Assembly (NCBI GenBank): GCA_022616275.1
Contig: JAKEFB010000143.1
Coordinates: forward strand, 1 to 41,946
From: Chloroflexota bacterium
GTDB lineage: Bacteria; Chloroflexota; Anaerolineae; Promineifilales; Promineifilaceae
Direction: 5' to 3'
Length of the DNA stretch: 41,946 nt
Of this stretch, positions 8,301 through 15,999 are shown piece after piece. The position numbers were made by a program, and so were the translations under genes. Each line of letters begins with the position of its first letter. Positions within the stretch are counted from its first letter, which is position 1. Below the pieces are notes generated by a model. That model searched no databases. It saw only the letters and a list, made by a program, of their open reading frames with translations, and was not told the origin of the DNA.

Positions 8301-9971
8301 CGGCCGGCCGGCCGCCGCCAGCACCGCCTCCACCACGTCCCCCAGGGCGCGCCGGCCGCGGCCATAGCCACCCAGGATGAGCAGGTCGCTGCCCTGGGCG
8401 AGAGCCGCTTCCACGATTTTGGCTGCCGCCGGCCCTTCCTCGACCACAAAAGTCGCCTCGACCTCGTGCATGGCCAGGTAGTCGCGGGCGTGCTGCTGCG
8501 TTTCCGGTCCGGTCCGGCCGGGTTCCAGGACGGTCAGCACCACCAGGGCCAGGCCATGCTGCTCGGCCAGGTAAGCGGCGGCGAAGAGCGCTTCTCGCGA
8601 CCTGGGCCGGCCGTCGTAGGCCAGCAAGGCTCGCCGCAAAGGAGATGGCTCATCTGGCGCCACCAATACTGGCCGGGCGCAGCGCCGCAGGATAGCCTGG
8701 AGCCCAGGGAAGCGTTGGTCCACCACCACCAGGTCCGTCACCGCCGCCCGCTCGCCAATCACTTTGGCGGCGTCGCCGCCGGCCACTGCCAACCGGCCGG
8801 TCGCGCCGGCCGCCTGGCAGCCCTCTTCAAAAAGCTGGCGTAACGTTTGTAGCCCGGCCGCCGGCGCGCCGGCAGCGCTCAGGCACAGCCCCTGGAGCTG
8901 GGCCTTTTCCAGCGCGGCCACCACCAACGCCTGGGCCAGGGCCGGCCACTGTTCGGCCGTGTCTGGCGCGGCCACCAGGATGTCGGCAAAGAGGCGGTCA
9001 CTGTAGCGGTCCAACATCTTTTCCTGGGACCAGACCGGCCGGCCGCCTTTCCGCCGTTTGGGAACGACCACATTCAGGACGCGCTGTCGCAGACGGGTGA
9101 CCAGCCGCGCCGGCGCCGGTTGGACCCGGCCGGCGAGTTGCGACACGGCTACCTGCGGCCGGATAGACCAGCCTAATTCGTGCTGCAGCGCCGCCTGGTG
9201 CCGGGCAATCCAGACGTAAAAGTCCGTCTCCGTCCGGCCGGGGAAGTAGCGCAGAATACCCTGTTCGCGGATGGCCTGGACCAATGGCAGGTAAGCCTCG
9301 TCGTACCAGCGGCCCACCGCTTCGGCGTCGGAAAGCTCACACTCTTCGGCCATCTCGACGAAGTAACGGTAGACCTCGATCAGGTTTTCCAGGTGAGGGT
9401 ATTGGCCGGGGACGCTGACGACCAGGTCGGCCCCCGGCCGGAGCTGGTCCAGGTGAGTGAATTCCAGGAAGTTGGCATATTCGGCCTTGATAATTAACTC
9501 GTCGGGCTGGACGTTGGAGCCCAGGGGGACCCGGGTGCGCACTTCCGTGACGTAGGCGTAGATGGTGTCCAACCCCTGCTGCCGGGCAATGGAGACCCGG
9601 TGGTTGCCGTCCAGGACAAAATAGATCTGGCCCACCTGGTAGACCTCGATGGGCGGCAGCTCGTTGACGCTGGCGGCGGCGCTTTTCACCCTGGCCCAGC
9701 GTTGGACGTTTTCATCCCGGCGGGGCAAAAAGGTGCGGGTAAAATCGGCGTAGCGGCCGACGCTGCCGACAATCGCCTCCAGCGGAACTTCCTGCAGGCC
9801 ACGGTCCGACTGGCCGGTGACGTGCAACTGGCGGGCAATCTCCTCGTAGGCCAGCAACTCAACCGGCCGGCCGGTGACGCGGGCCATAATGGCCTGTAAA
9901 GAGGCCCGCTGCCGGGCGCGGTAAAAATCAACGATGGCTGACTGAAAAGAAGAACCTTCTTTTGGAAACAC
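8283..9971 (-). CDS. ParB-like N-domain fused to tandem universal stress domains
   Basis: 562 aa. The N-terminal third resembles ParB/sulfiredoxin-type domains: ELPPIEVYQVG followed by YFVLDGNHRVSIA, with the DGNHR core at residues 121-125. The middle (about 150-290) is unassigned. From about 310 there are two UspA-like halves; the second (about 458-562) has ALLAYDGRPRSREAL and GGYGRGRRALGDVVEAVL, a normal ATP-binding Usp motif, ending RPVLLCP. The start is a GTG at 9971 with AGGGAG only 1-2 nt upstream, so it is uncertain. The partner and substrate are unknown; a DNA- or nucleotide-sensing stress role is conceivable but not shown. It converges on uup. Confidence 0.82.
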   Translation of the reverse strand: MFPKEGSSFQSAIVDFYRARQRASLQAIMARVTGRPVELLAYEEIARQLHVTGQSDRGLQEVPLEAIVGSVGRYADFTRTFLPRRDENVQRWARVKSAAASVNELPPIEVYQVGQIYFVLDGNHRVSIARQQGLDTIYAYVTEVRTRVPLGSNVQPDELIIKAEYANFLEFTHLDQLRPGADLVVSVPGQYPHLENLIEVYRYFVEMAEECELSDAEAVGRWYDEAYLPLVQAIREQGILRYFPGRTETDFYVWIARHQAALQHELGWSIRPQVAVSQLAGRVQPAPARLVTRLRQRVLNVVVPKRRKGGRPVWSQEKMLDRYSDRLFADILVAAPDTAEQWPALAQALVVAALEKAQLQGLCLSAAGAPAAGLQTLRQLFEEGCQAAGATGRLAVAGGDAAKVIGERAAVTDLVVVDQRFPGLQAILRRCARPVLVAPDEPSPLRRALLAYDGRPRSREALFAAAYLAEQHGLALVVLTVLEPGRTGPETQQHARDYLAMHEVEATFVVEEGPAAAKIVEAALAQGSDLLILGGYGRGRRALGDVVEAVLAAAGRPVLLCP

Positions 9972-10012
9972 GCTCCCTGTTTACCATATCTTGCCCCATT
10001 AGGCTACCCCTC

Positions 10013-10041
10013 GTAGAGACGTTGCATTGCAACGTCTCTAC
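10013..10041. repeat. GTAGAGACGTTGCA palindrome (copy 1)
   Basis: Arms 10013-10026 and 10028-10041 around one base. The same element recurs at 35104-35132. Nearly identical palindromes are scattered through cyanobacterial and Chloroflexota genomes (from memory). It lies between two divergent genes. Confidence 0.85.
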
Positions 10042-10084
10042 CTTAATAACACCTCAGAGAAGAGTCCCAGGCGGTCTTTCCTAG

Positions 10085-10114
10085 TTGACTAGTACCTGGG
10101 TCATGGTTCATAAT
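10085..10114 (+). promoter_or_regulatory. Sigma70-like promoter of the response regulator
   Basis: -35 TTGACT (10085-10090), 18-bp spacer, -10 CATAAT (10109-10114). It argues against translation starting at the TTG at 10085 and for a start near 10160. Confidence 0.5.
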
Positions 10115-10159
10115 AGGCTCATCGTGGGAATGCGGGTGCGAGCTGGGCAAGAGCGAGAG

Positions 10160-10834
10160 ATGAAAAAAATCAAAGTACTTGTAGCAGAAGATCATCATGT
10201 TGTTCGTTCGGCCATCGCCGTCCTGCTGAACCGGGAACCTGATATAGAGGTAGTGGGAGATGTGGCTGACGGCCGCCACCTTTTGGAAGAAGTGGAGCGG
10301 CTGCAGCCTGATGTCGTGTTGATGGATGCCCAGATGCCCCACCATCAGCCAGTGGAAGCCACCAGGGCGTTGCGCGCTCAATGTCCCAACGTACACATTG
10401 TCGTCCTGTCAGCTTATCGCCTGGAGGAGTACGTCGTCGGGTTGTTGAAGGCTGGCGCGGCTGGCTACCTGCTGAAGGAGGACCCGCCCAGTATGCTCAT
10501 TCAGGCGATTCAGGCGGTTGACCAGGGGCAGGAATGGATTTCGCCGCGTGTGGCCGGTATCCTGGTGGATTCGGTTCGTAGTAAAGACAATGTGCTGGCC
10601 CGGCTGACTGACCGGGAGACCGAAGTGCTACAATTAATGGCCCACGGCCGGACCAACCCCCAAATTGCCGAAGATCTGGTAATTTCCGAACACACGGTGA
10701 AGAACCACGTGACCAGCATCTTTCGCAAGCTGGGCGTAGAGACGCGCGTGGAAGCGGTGCTATATGCCATTAGCTCTAGCCTGGTGTCCGCCGAGGAAAT
10801 CAAGCACGAACTTGACCTGTCTGCGCAAGCGTGA
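10160..10834 (+). CDS. NarL/FixJ-type response regulator (orphan)
   Basis: 224 aa from the ATG at 10160 (MKKIKVLVAEDHH). Receiver domain residues 1-120: acidic pocket ED at 10-11, phosphoacceptor Asp in VVLMDAQMP (about 54), conserved Ser in VVLSAYR and Lys in YLLKEDPP. The LuxR-type helix-turn-helix at about 150-215 carries LTDRETEVLQLMAHGRTNPQIA and SEHTVKNHVTSIFRKLGV. Phosphorylation by a histidine kinase would promote dimerisation and DNA binding, but no kinase gene is in the window, so the signal is unknown. In-frame starts further upstream overlap the promoter -35 box. An inverted repeat follows the stop at once. Confidence 0.93.
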   Translation: MKKIKVLVAEDHHVVRSAIAVLLNREPDIEVVGDVADGRHLLEEVERLQPDVVLMDAQMPHHQPVEATRALRAQCPNVHIVVLSAYRLEEYVVGLLKAGAAGYLLKEDPPSMLIQAIQAVDQGQEWISPRVAGILVDSVRSKDNVLARLTDRETEVLQLMAHGRTNPQIAEDLVISEHTVKNHVTSIFRKLGVETRVEAVLYAISSSLVSAEEIKHELDLSAQA

Positions 10835-10837
10835 TTG

Positions 10838-10868
10838 AACCTCCGGGAGGTCGAACCTCCCGGAGGTT
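10838..10868. terminator. AACCTCCCGGAGGTT element (copy 1) between convergent genes
   Basis: AACCTCCGGGAGGT (10838-10851) and its reverse complement (10855-10868) with a 3-nt loop. It starts 4 bases after the response regulator stop and ends 9 bases before the end of the facing pcm-esterase gene. Probably a bidirectional terminator. Other copies: 23231-23295, 29444-29476, 33379-33411. Confidence 0.75.
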
Positions 10869-10877
10869 TAGAAGGGT

Positions 10878-12869
10878 TCACAACCCGAAGGGGAAAGTAT
10901 CAGGCATCCCCTCGGCCGCCTCTTTCTTCAGAGGCGTTACCGCCCGCGTTTCGTCGAACCAGATATATTCGTCAAATTGCCGGGGCAGCGAGGCAAAGAA
11001 GTAATGGCTCTGCAGTTCCGTTTCCGGCCGGTAGATCACGCCGATGGCCCGCTCCAGCCGCTCTTCCAACAACCGGCGGCGTACTTCCTGGTCGGCCGGC
11101 TCTCGCAGCGCCAGCAAGAAAGCTGGCGTTTCTGTGTCGTGGCACAGCCGCTCATAACTTTGGGGCAGGGCCGGCCGTACCCGCTTGATTTCCATTGGCC
11201 CACCCCAATCCGAAGCCGCCGCCACCGTGCCGTGGTCGGTGCCAAAGCCAACCAGGTAAGCCTGGAGGCTAAAGCGCTCCCGGCAGAGTTGGCCGACGTT
11301 AAACTGGCCGTGGCCGCCCATCTCCGTGGCCGAGGCGTCGCCGATGTGAGAGTTGTGCTCCCAGACTACCGCCCTGGACTCCGGCCCCCGGAATTTAAGG
11401 ATGCTTTCCAGTGTCTCAAACATGTGCCGGTCGCGTAAATTCCAGGAAACGTGGGAGCCGTAATACATGAGCCGGTAATAACGCTCGGCGTTGGTAACCA
11501 GACGGGCGTTTTGGACGGCATCCAGGAAGCGGTGGCCATCCTGGGCGGCGTATTCCAATTGCTTGTTTAACAGTTCCTGCAGCATGGCCAGCACTTCCGG
11601 CTCGCACTCGTGGTAGCGGCCGGAGAGGGTGGCTGCACCGTAAGTCGCCGGGCCCTTTTCCCAGGGGGACAGGCAGCCATAACGGAGCCGGGCCACCTTG
11701 GCCGTGTCCGGGTCTATCTCCTCCAGGTAATTCAGGACTGCCGCAATCGAAGCGTGCAGGCTATACAGGTCCAGGCCGTAAAAACCGACGGCCTCTTCCG
11801 GGGAGCTAAACTGCTCGTTGTATTGTCGCAGCCATTGGATAAAGGCCAGCACCTGGGCATTGGCCCACATCCAAGTCGGAAACCGGCTAAACGGCCGGGC
11901 CCCATCGGCCGGACGGGCCGGGGCGTGGCGGACGTAGCGGTCAATTGTGGCCGCGTCCGGCCAGTCGGCCTCGACGGCGACAATGGTAAAGCCCCGGCGC
12001 TCAATCAGTTCCTGGGTGATTCGAGCCCGCACCTGGTAAAACTCGGCCGTGCCGTGGGAAGCCTCGCCCAACAACACCACCCGCGCCTCGCCAATCCGTT
12101 CCAACAGGCTGTCCAGGTTGGCTTCTTTGATACTGTCAATTGGTTCGCCGGCTGCGGCAATGGCCTCGGCCAGGGGCCGTTCCCTGGCCGGCCTGTCCAC
12201 CCGGCTGGGTTCCCCGCCTGGCGTGGTTGGTCCGGCCGCGCTGACAAGGGGTACAAAGCGGATAGCCCCCAGGTCTTCTCGCCGGTATTCATCTACACTT
12301 ACCCGCCGAATGCGCAACAGCTTCTGCAGCCGTGGTTCCGTTCCCACAGGTATAACCAGCCGGCCGCCGACCATTAACTGGGCTAACAACGGCTCGGCCA
12401 CGTCCGACTCGCCGGTAGCCACGAGAATGGCCTGGTAGGGGGCGTATTCGGGCCAGCCCAGTTTGCCCTCGCCCTGCCGGACGTGGACGTTGTCGTAGCC
12501 CAGTTCTTGCAGCCGTTTTTGGGCGGCGTGGGCCAGGCCGCTGTGGCTCTCAATGGTGTAGACCTCACCGGCCATGTGGGCCAGCACGGCGGCCGTGTAG
12601 CCGGAGCCAGTCCCCACTTCCAACACCCGCTCCCCGGGTTTTAGCCCCAGCGCTTCCACCAGCAGGGCGACGACATAAGGCTGGGGGAGCGTCTGTTCTT
12701 CGACAATGGGCAGAGGGGCATCTTCGTAGGCAAACTCCACCAGGTCGTCGGCGACAAACGCCTCGCGCGGAACCTGCCGCACGGCGTCTAGCACCGCCTG
12801 GTCCCGGATGCCCCGGGCCACCAGTTGGTTCTTGATCATTTGCTCGCGAAGGGTCGTCAAAGATGGCAT
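10878..12869 (-). CDS. Protein-L-isoaspartate methyltransferase fused to erythromycin-esterase-like domain
   Basis: 663 aa, start supported by AGGAG 6-7 nt before the ATG. Residues 1-215 are a complete Pcm: TLPQPYVVA (about 60-68), SAM motif VLEVGTGSGY (82-91), and LMVGGRLVIPVG. After a short Pro/Arg linker, residues about 235-663 match the erythromycin esterase (EreA/EreB) superfamily: VVLLGEASHGTAEFY with the conserved Glu/His pair, VEADWPDA, and VVWEHNSHIGDA. Pcm repairs isoaspartyl residues in damaged proteins; the Ere-like half is a hydrolase whose substrate in non-resistance relatives is unknown. Macrolide resistance should not be assumed. Similar fusions exist in other phyla (from memory). 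Confidence 0.9.
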   Translation of the reverse strand: MPSLTTLREQMIKNQLVARGIRDQAVLDAVRQVPREAFVADDLVEFAYEDAPLPIVEEQTLPQPYVVALLVEALGLKPGERVLEVGTGSGYTAAVLAHMAGEVYTIESHSGLAHAAQKRLQELGYDNVHVRQGEGKLGWPEYAPYQAILVATGESDVAEPLLAQLMVGGRLVIPVGTEPRLQKLLRIRRVSVDEYRREDLGAIRFVPLVSAAGPTTPGGEPSRVDRPARERPLAEAIAAAGEPIDSIKEANLDSLLERIGEARVVLLGEASHGTAEFYQVRARITQELIERRGFTIVAVEADWPDAATIDRYVRHAPARPADGARPFSRFPTWMWANAQVLAFIQWLRQYNEQFSSPEEAVGFYGLDLYSLHASIAAVLNYLEEIDPDTAKVARLRYGCLSPWEKGPATYGAATLSGRYHECEPEVLAMLQELLNKQLEYAAQDGHRFLDAVQNARLVTNAERYYRLMYYGSHVSWNLRDRHMFETLESILKFRGPESRAVVWEHNSHIGDASATEMGGHGQFNVGQLCRERFSLQAYLVGFGTDHGTVAAASDWGGPMEIKRVRPALPQSYERLCHDTETPAFLLALREPADQEVRRRLLEERLERAIGVIYRPETELQSHYFFASLPRQFDEYIWFDETRAVTPLKKEAAEGMPDTFPFGL

Positions 12870-13120
12870 AGCCAGCTCCTTTTTACACCTCCGGCGACAC
12901 TAGCCACCCTAAACGTAACACGACGCCCCCCGGACTTCAAGCCTCTCTACCGCCTGAGAGGGAATTTTGATACTCTGGTAGGGGAAATATAGAACTGGGG
13001 TCCTATCTTAGCTTCCAGGTAAAGACGCCTGACTCCCCCGGATGAACTGACAGTTACTGGTTGTCCCCTACGGAATTATGACAAAGACGGCCCGTGCTCT
13101 CTTCTGTAAATACTATCTGA
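12870..13120. other. Intergenic region between pcm-ere and the RNase gene
   Basis: 251 bp with no convincing ORF or strong palindrome. It probably holds the promoter of the pcm-esterase gene, but no clear -35/-10 pair was found. Confidence 0.4.
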
Positions 13121-15016
13121 TCACTGATTTAGGTACTGGAAGTGGGCCTCCAGGTATGCCAGCCAGACCTTTTTCAGACCCACGCGGATCCGGCTATCCA
13201 GCGGCCGGACCTGTGACTGGTAAACCTGGGTCTCCAACCCCAACTCAGGAATCAGGACCACGTCCTGGTTGCCGCGCCGATCCACGATAATCCCTTCGCC
13301 TTGCCAGCCGGGGTGCTGCAGCAGGTAGACCAGCGTCCAATGCTCGTTGGCCCGCCGCTCGGCCCAGCGCACGCTGCCAGTTACGGCGTCGGCCGCGCCG
13401 ATGCGGGCCAGGATGGCCTGGCTGTCCAGCAACGGCGCGCCGCGCAGGTAAGCCCGCAGTTGCTGGTGGGCGACCAGGTCCAGGTAGCGGCGCAGCGGGC
13501 TGGTACATTGGACGTACAGCTCCATCCCCAGCCCGGCGTGTGGTCCGGGAGCGGTGACCTGCTGGCTGGGCTTGAGCGTGCGGCGGAGGGCGAAGCCCTG
13601 AGAGGGGGAGAGAGGGTGGTTCGATTTTGGATTTTCGATTTTAAATTTTGGATTGGGTGGTGAATCCAAAATCGGCAATCCAAAATCCAAATTTTCAAAG
13701 GGGGGATTTTGGATGGTGTAGGGCAGGGGGATGTTCTGGGCGAGGGCCAGGCGGGCGACGGCTTCGCCGGCCATGAGCATCGCTTCCCGGACCAGGTCGC
13801 GGCTGCGCAGCGGCGGCAGGGGGCGAATGACTACCTCCTCGTCTATGACCCGTATCTTGACTTCCGGCAGGCCAATCTCAATGGCCCCGTTGCCCAGCCG
13901 CCGGGCCTGGTATCGCTGGGCCAGCCGCAGTAGCCCGGCCAGCAGCGGTTCGTCCAGGCGGCCTTCCGCCTCTTCGTAGCTCAGGCGGGTGACACGGACC
14001 CAACTGGGCGTAATCTCTAACTCTCCAATCTCTCCTTCCGGCCCCAGCGCCAGACCAAAGGAAAGGGCCGGCGAGACCTCGTCCAGGCCCAGCGCCAGCC
14101 GGGGCGTGGCCTCGGCCGGCAAGATGGGAACTGTCCCTTCCGGCAGATAGAGGTTGGCTCCCCGCGCCTGCGCTTCTAGGTCGGCCGGGCTGTCCGGCGG
14201 CACCAGCGCAGCCACGTCGGCAATGTGGACCCACAGCCGGCCGCCGTCCAGGCTCAGCGCGTCGTCGGGGTCGCGGTTGCCTTCGTCGTCAATGGCCAGG
14301 GCCAGCAGGTGAGTCAAATCGCGCCGCTCTTCGGCCGGCAGCGTTGGCAGGGCCACGGCCGGCGGCGCGACCGGCAGGCCAGCCCGTTCCGGGTAAGGGT
14401 TCACGGCCGGGGTCCAATAACCCACCTTGAGTAAAAAATCGTGGGCGTTTTCCTGGCTTTCTTCCTGGTTCAGGGCGCGCAGCACCCGGCTGTGGCTGGC
14501 CCGCCCCACGGCCAGCGCCGCCACCTCTTCCAGGTACGGCCGGTCCTCCGGCCGGTAGTGGTCGGCGGCGATTCCGGCCAGGAAGGCGGCCCAGGCCCGT
14601 TCCTCGGCCGCCCGCGCCTGGCGCGCCGCCTGCTCCCGGGCCACCGCTTCCGGCGAATGGGCCGCGATCCGCTCCGGCGAGCCGCTGAAGTAGAGGCCGT
14701 CGGCCACCAGATCCCAGGTCGCCCAGGCCGCAGCCGGCGTATAGCGGCCATAAATCAACTCGGCCAGTTCAGCCAGGCTGGCGCTCTCCCCGGCCAGCAA
14801 CTCCCAGGCCGTCTGCACGTCGCCGGCCGGAGGCCGCAGCGCCGCCAGGCTGTCCAGCGGGCCGGGATGGAGCAGGGTCACATCCTTGGGGCGGACGCTC
14901 AGGCGCTGGCCGCCCTCAATTTCCAGTTCAACCTTTTTCTCGCCAACCTGGAGAATGCGCCCCGGCCGGTTCTTGTAGAGGACCAGGCTGCCAGGGTAAA
15001 GAGAGTCGTTCGCCAT
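13121..15016 (-). CDS. RNase II/R family 3'-5' exoribonuclease with in-frame repeat insertion
   Basis: 631 aa from the ATG at 15016, which overlaps the lplA stop (TGATG); a TTG one codon upstream is less likely. The N-terminal KOW-like barrel (residues 3-50) resembles cyanobacterial-type RNase II. The RNB catalytic centre is IDDEGNRDPDDALSL (about 242-256), with the metal-binding aspartates intact, followed by SRDLVREAMLMAGE and AGLGMELYVQCTSPLRRYLD. Between YTIQNPP and ALRRTLKPSQ, residues about 435-470 are low complexity and encoded by AATCCAAAATCC-type repeat DNA that looks inserted. All family motifs remain in frame, so activity is plausible. It is the third gene of MFS-lplA-RNase and degrades RNA processively 3' to 5'. 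Confidence 0.9.
   Translation of the reverse strand: MANDSLYPGSLVLYKNRPGRILQVGEKKVELEIEGGQRLSVRPKDVTLLHPGPLDSLAALRPPAGDVQTAWELLAGESASLAELAELIYGRYTPAAAWATWDLVADGLYFSGSPERIAAHSPEAVAREQAARQARAAEERAWAAFLAGIAADHYRPEDRPYLEEVAALAVGRASHSRVLRALNQEESQENAHDFLLKVGYWTPAVNPYPERAGLPVAPPAVALPTLPAEERRDLTHLLALAIDDEGNRDPDDALSLDGGRLWVHIADVAALVPPDSPADLEAQARGANLYLPEGTVPILPAEATPRLALGLDEVSPALSFGLALGPEGEIGELEITPSWVRVTRLSYEEAEGRLDEPLLAGLLRLAQRYQARRLGNGAIEIGLPEVKIRVIDEEVVIRPLPPLRSRDLVREAMLMAGEAVARLALAQNIPLPYTIQNPPFENLDFGLPILDSPPNPKFKIENPKSNHPLSPSQGFALRRTLKPSQQVTAPGPHAGLGMELYVQCTSPLRRYLDLVAHQQLRAYLRGAPLLDSQAILARIGAADAVTGSVRWAERRANEHWTLVYLLQHPGWQGEGIIVDRRGNQDVVLIPELGLETQVYQSQVRPLDSRIRVGLKKVWLAYLEAHFQYLNQ
13615..13716. 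repeat. AATCCAAAATCC inverted repeat lying in frame inside the RNase gene
   Basis: GATTTTGGATT units on the left (13622-13652) are mirrored by AATCCAAAATCGG and AATCCAAAATCC on the right (13662-13690), then a further GATTTTGGAT. It is AT-rich in a GC-rich gene and keeps the minus-strand frame open. Exact borders are uncertain. Confidence 0.7.
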
Positions 15017-15999
15017 CAAAATAGCAGGTTCAAGAGAGCGGCCGGCGGCAGGTCGCCAAAGTAAGCGCCCACGTCTAGCCCCTCCAGGGCAGCGGCCAGC
15101 GCCTCCCGGTCATAGGGCACGCCCACCAGCAGCGCCTCCAGCTCGGCCACGTCGCGCCGGCCGCTGAAGTTGCCGTAGAACTTAATGCCCTGTACCCGGC
15201 CGCCGGCCACGTCAATGCGCGCCTCAATTTTGCCGGCCGGGAACGCCTCACTCTTTTGGACGTTAAAGCGGGGCGAGCGGCCGTAGTTCCATTCCCATTG
15301 GGCGTACCGTTCGGCCGAGAGCCGCCGGATTTCCTGCCAGTCGGTCTCAGCTAGGTCGTAGGTGGGTATCTCCCCTGGCCCAAAGACGCCGGCCAGCAGG
15401 GCCTGTTTCAACTGGTGGATGTCCATCGCTTCGGCCAGCAATTCGCGAATGTTGGCCACAAAGTTGCGGACCGACTGGACCGCTTTAGACTCAATGTGCG
15501 CCTGGCGAGGGTTCAACGCTTTAAGCATGTGCTCCAGGTCAGTGTCAAAGAGCAGCGTGCCGTGGCTGAACATCCGCCCGGCCGTGGCGTACTGGGCGTT
15601 GCCGGAAATCTTCTTGCCGCCGGCAAAGATGTCGCTCTTGCCCTGCAGCTCCGCCTCAACCCCCAACCGGCGCAGCACCGCCACCACCGGCTCGGTGAAG
15701 CGGGCAAAGTTGTGCAGGTGCTCCCGGCCGGGGGTAACAAAGCTGAAATTCAGGTTGCCCAGGTCGTGGTATACCGCCCCCCCACCGGACAGCCGGCGAA
15801 CTACATGAATGTCGTTGGCCGTAATGTAATCAGGGTCTATTTCTTGCAGCGTATTCTGGTTCCGGCCGATAATGACCGCTGGCTCGTTGACGTAAAAGAG
15901 CAAGATTGGCTCCTCCGCCTGGACGTTGCGCAGCAAATGTTCCTCGATGGCCAGGTTCAGCCGGGGGTCGGTGATATTGCCATTGTCTACGAAGAGCAT
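15016..15999 (-). CDS. lplA: Lipoate-protein ligase A
   Basis: 327 aa. The start at 15999 is set by GGAGGA directly upstream. The fold is the biotin/lipoate ligase type: RRLSGGGAVYHD at residues 68-79 (lipoyl-AMP loop), the conserved lysine region GGKKISGNAQ (about 128-136), and a C-terminal accessory domain (about 245-327). It activates free lipoate with ATP and transfers it to the lysine of E2 and GcvH lipoyl domains. It overlaps the upstream MFS gene by 13 bp and the RNase start by one base, so the three genes are almost certainly one transcript. Confidence 0.94.
   Translation of the reverse strand: MLFVDNGNITDPRLNLAIEEHLLRNVQAEEPILLFYVNEPAVIIGRNQNTLQEIDPDYITANDIHVVRRLSGGGAVYHDLGNLNFSFVTPGREHLHNFARFTEPVVAVLRRLGVEAELQGKSDIFAGGKKISGNAQYATAGRMFSHGTLLFDTDLEHMLKALNPRQAHIESKAVQSVRNFVANIRELLAEAMDIHQLKQALLAGVFGPGEIPTYDLAETDWQEIRRLSAERYAQWEWNYGRSPRFNVQKSEAFPAGKIEARIDVAGGRVQGIKFYGNFSGRRDVAELEALLVGVPYDREALAAALEGLDVGAYFGDLPPAALLNLLF

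Noticed and set aside
10085-10159. Longer N-terminus of the response regulator
   Set aside because: It overlaps the predicted -35/-10 promoter, and the receiver fold starts at MKKIKVLVAED.
14016-14040. AATCTCTAACTCTCCAATCTCTCC inside the RNase gene as another repeat insertion
   Set aside because: It encodes family-like residues (GEIGELEITPSWVRV) that fit the RNB alignment, so similarity to the repeat is probably chance.
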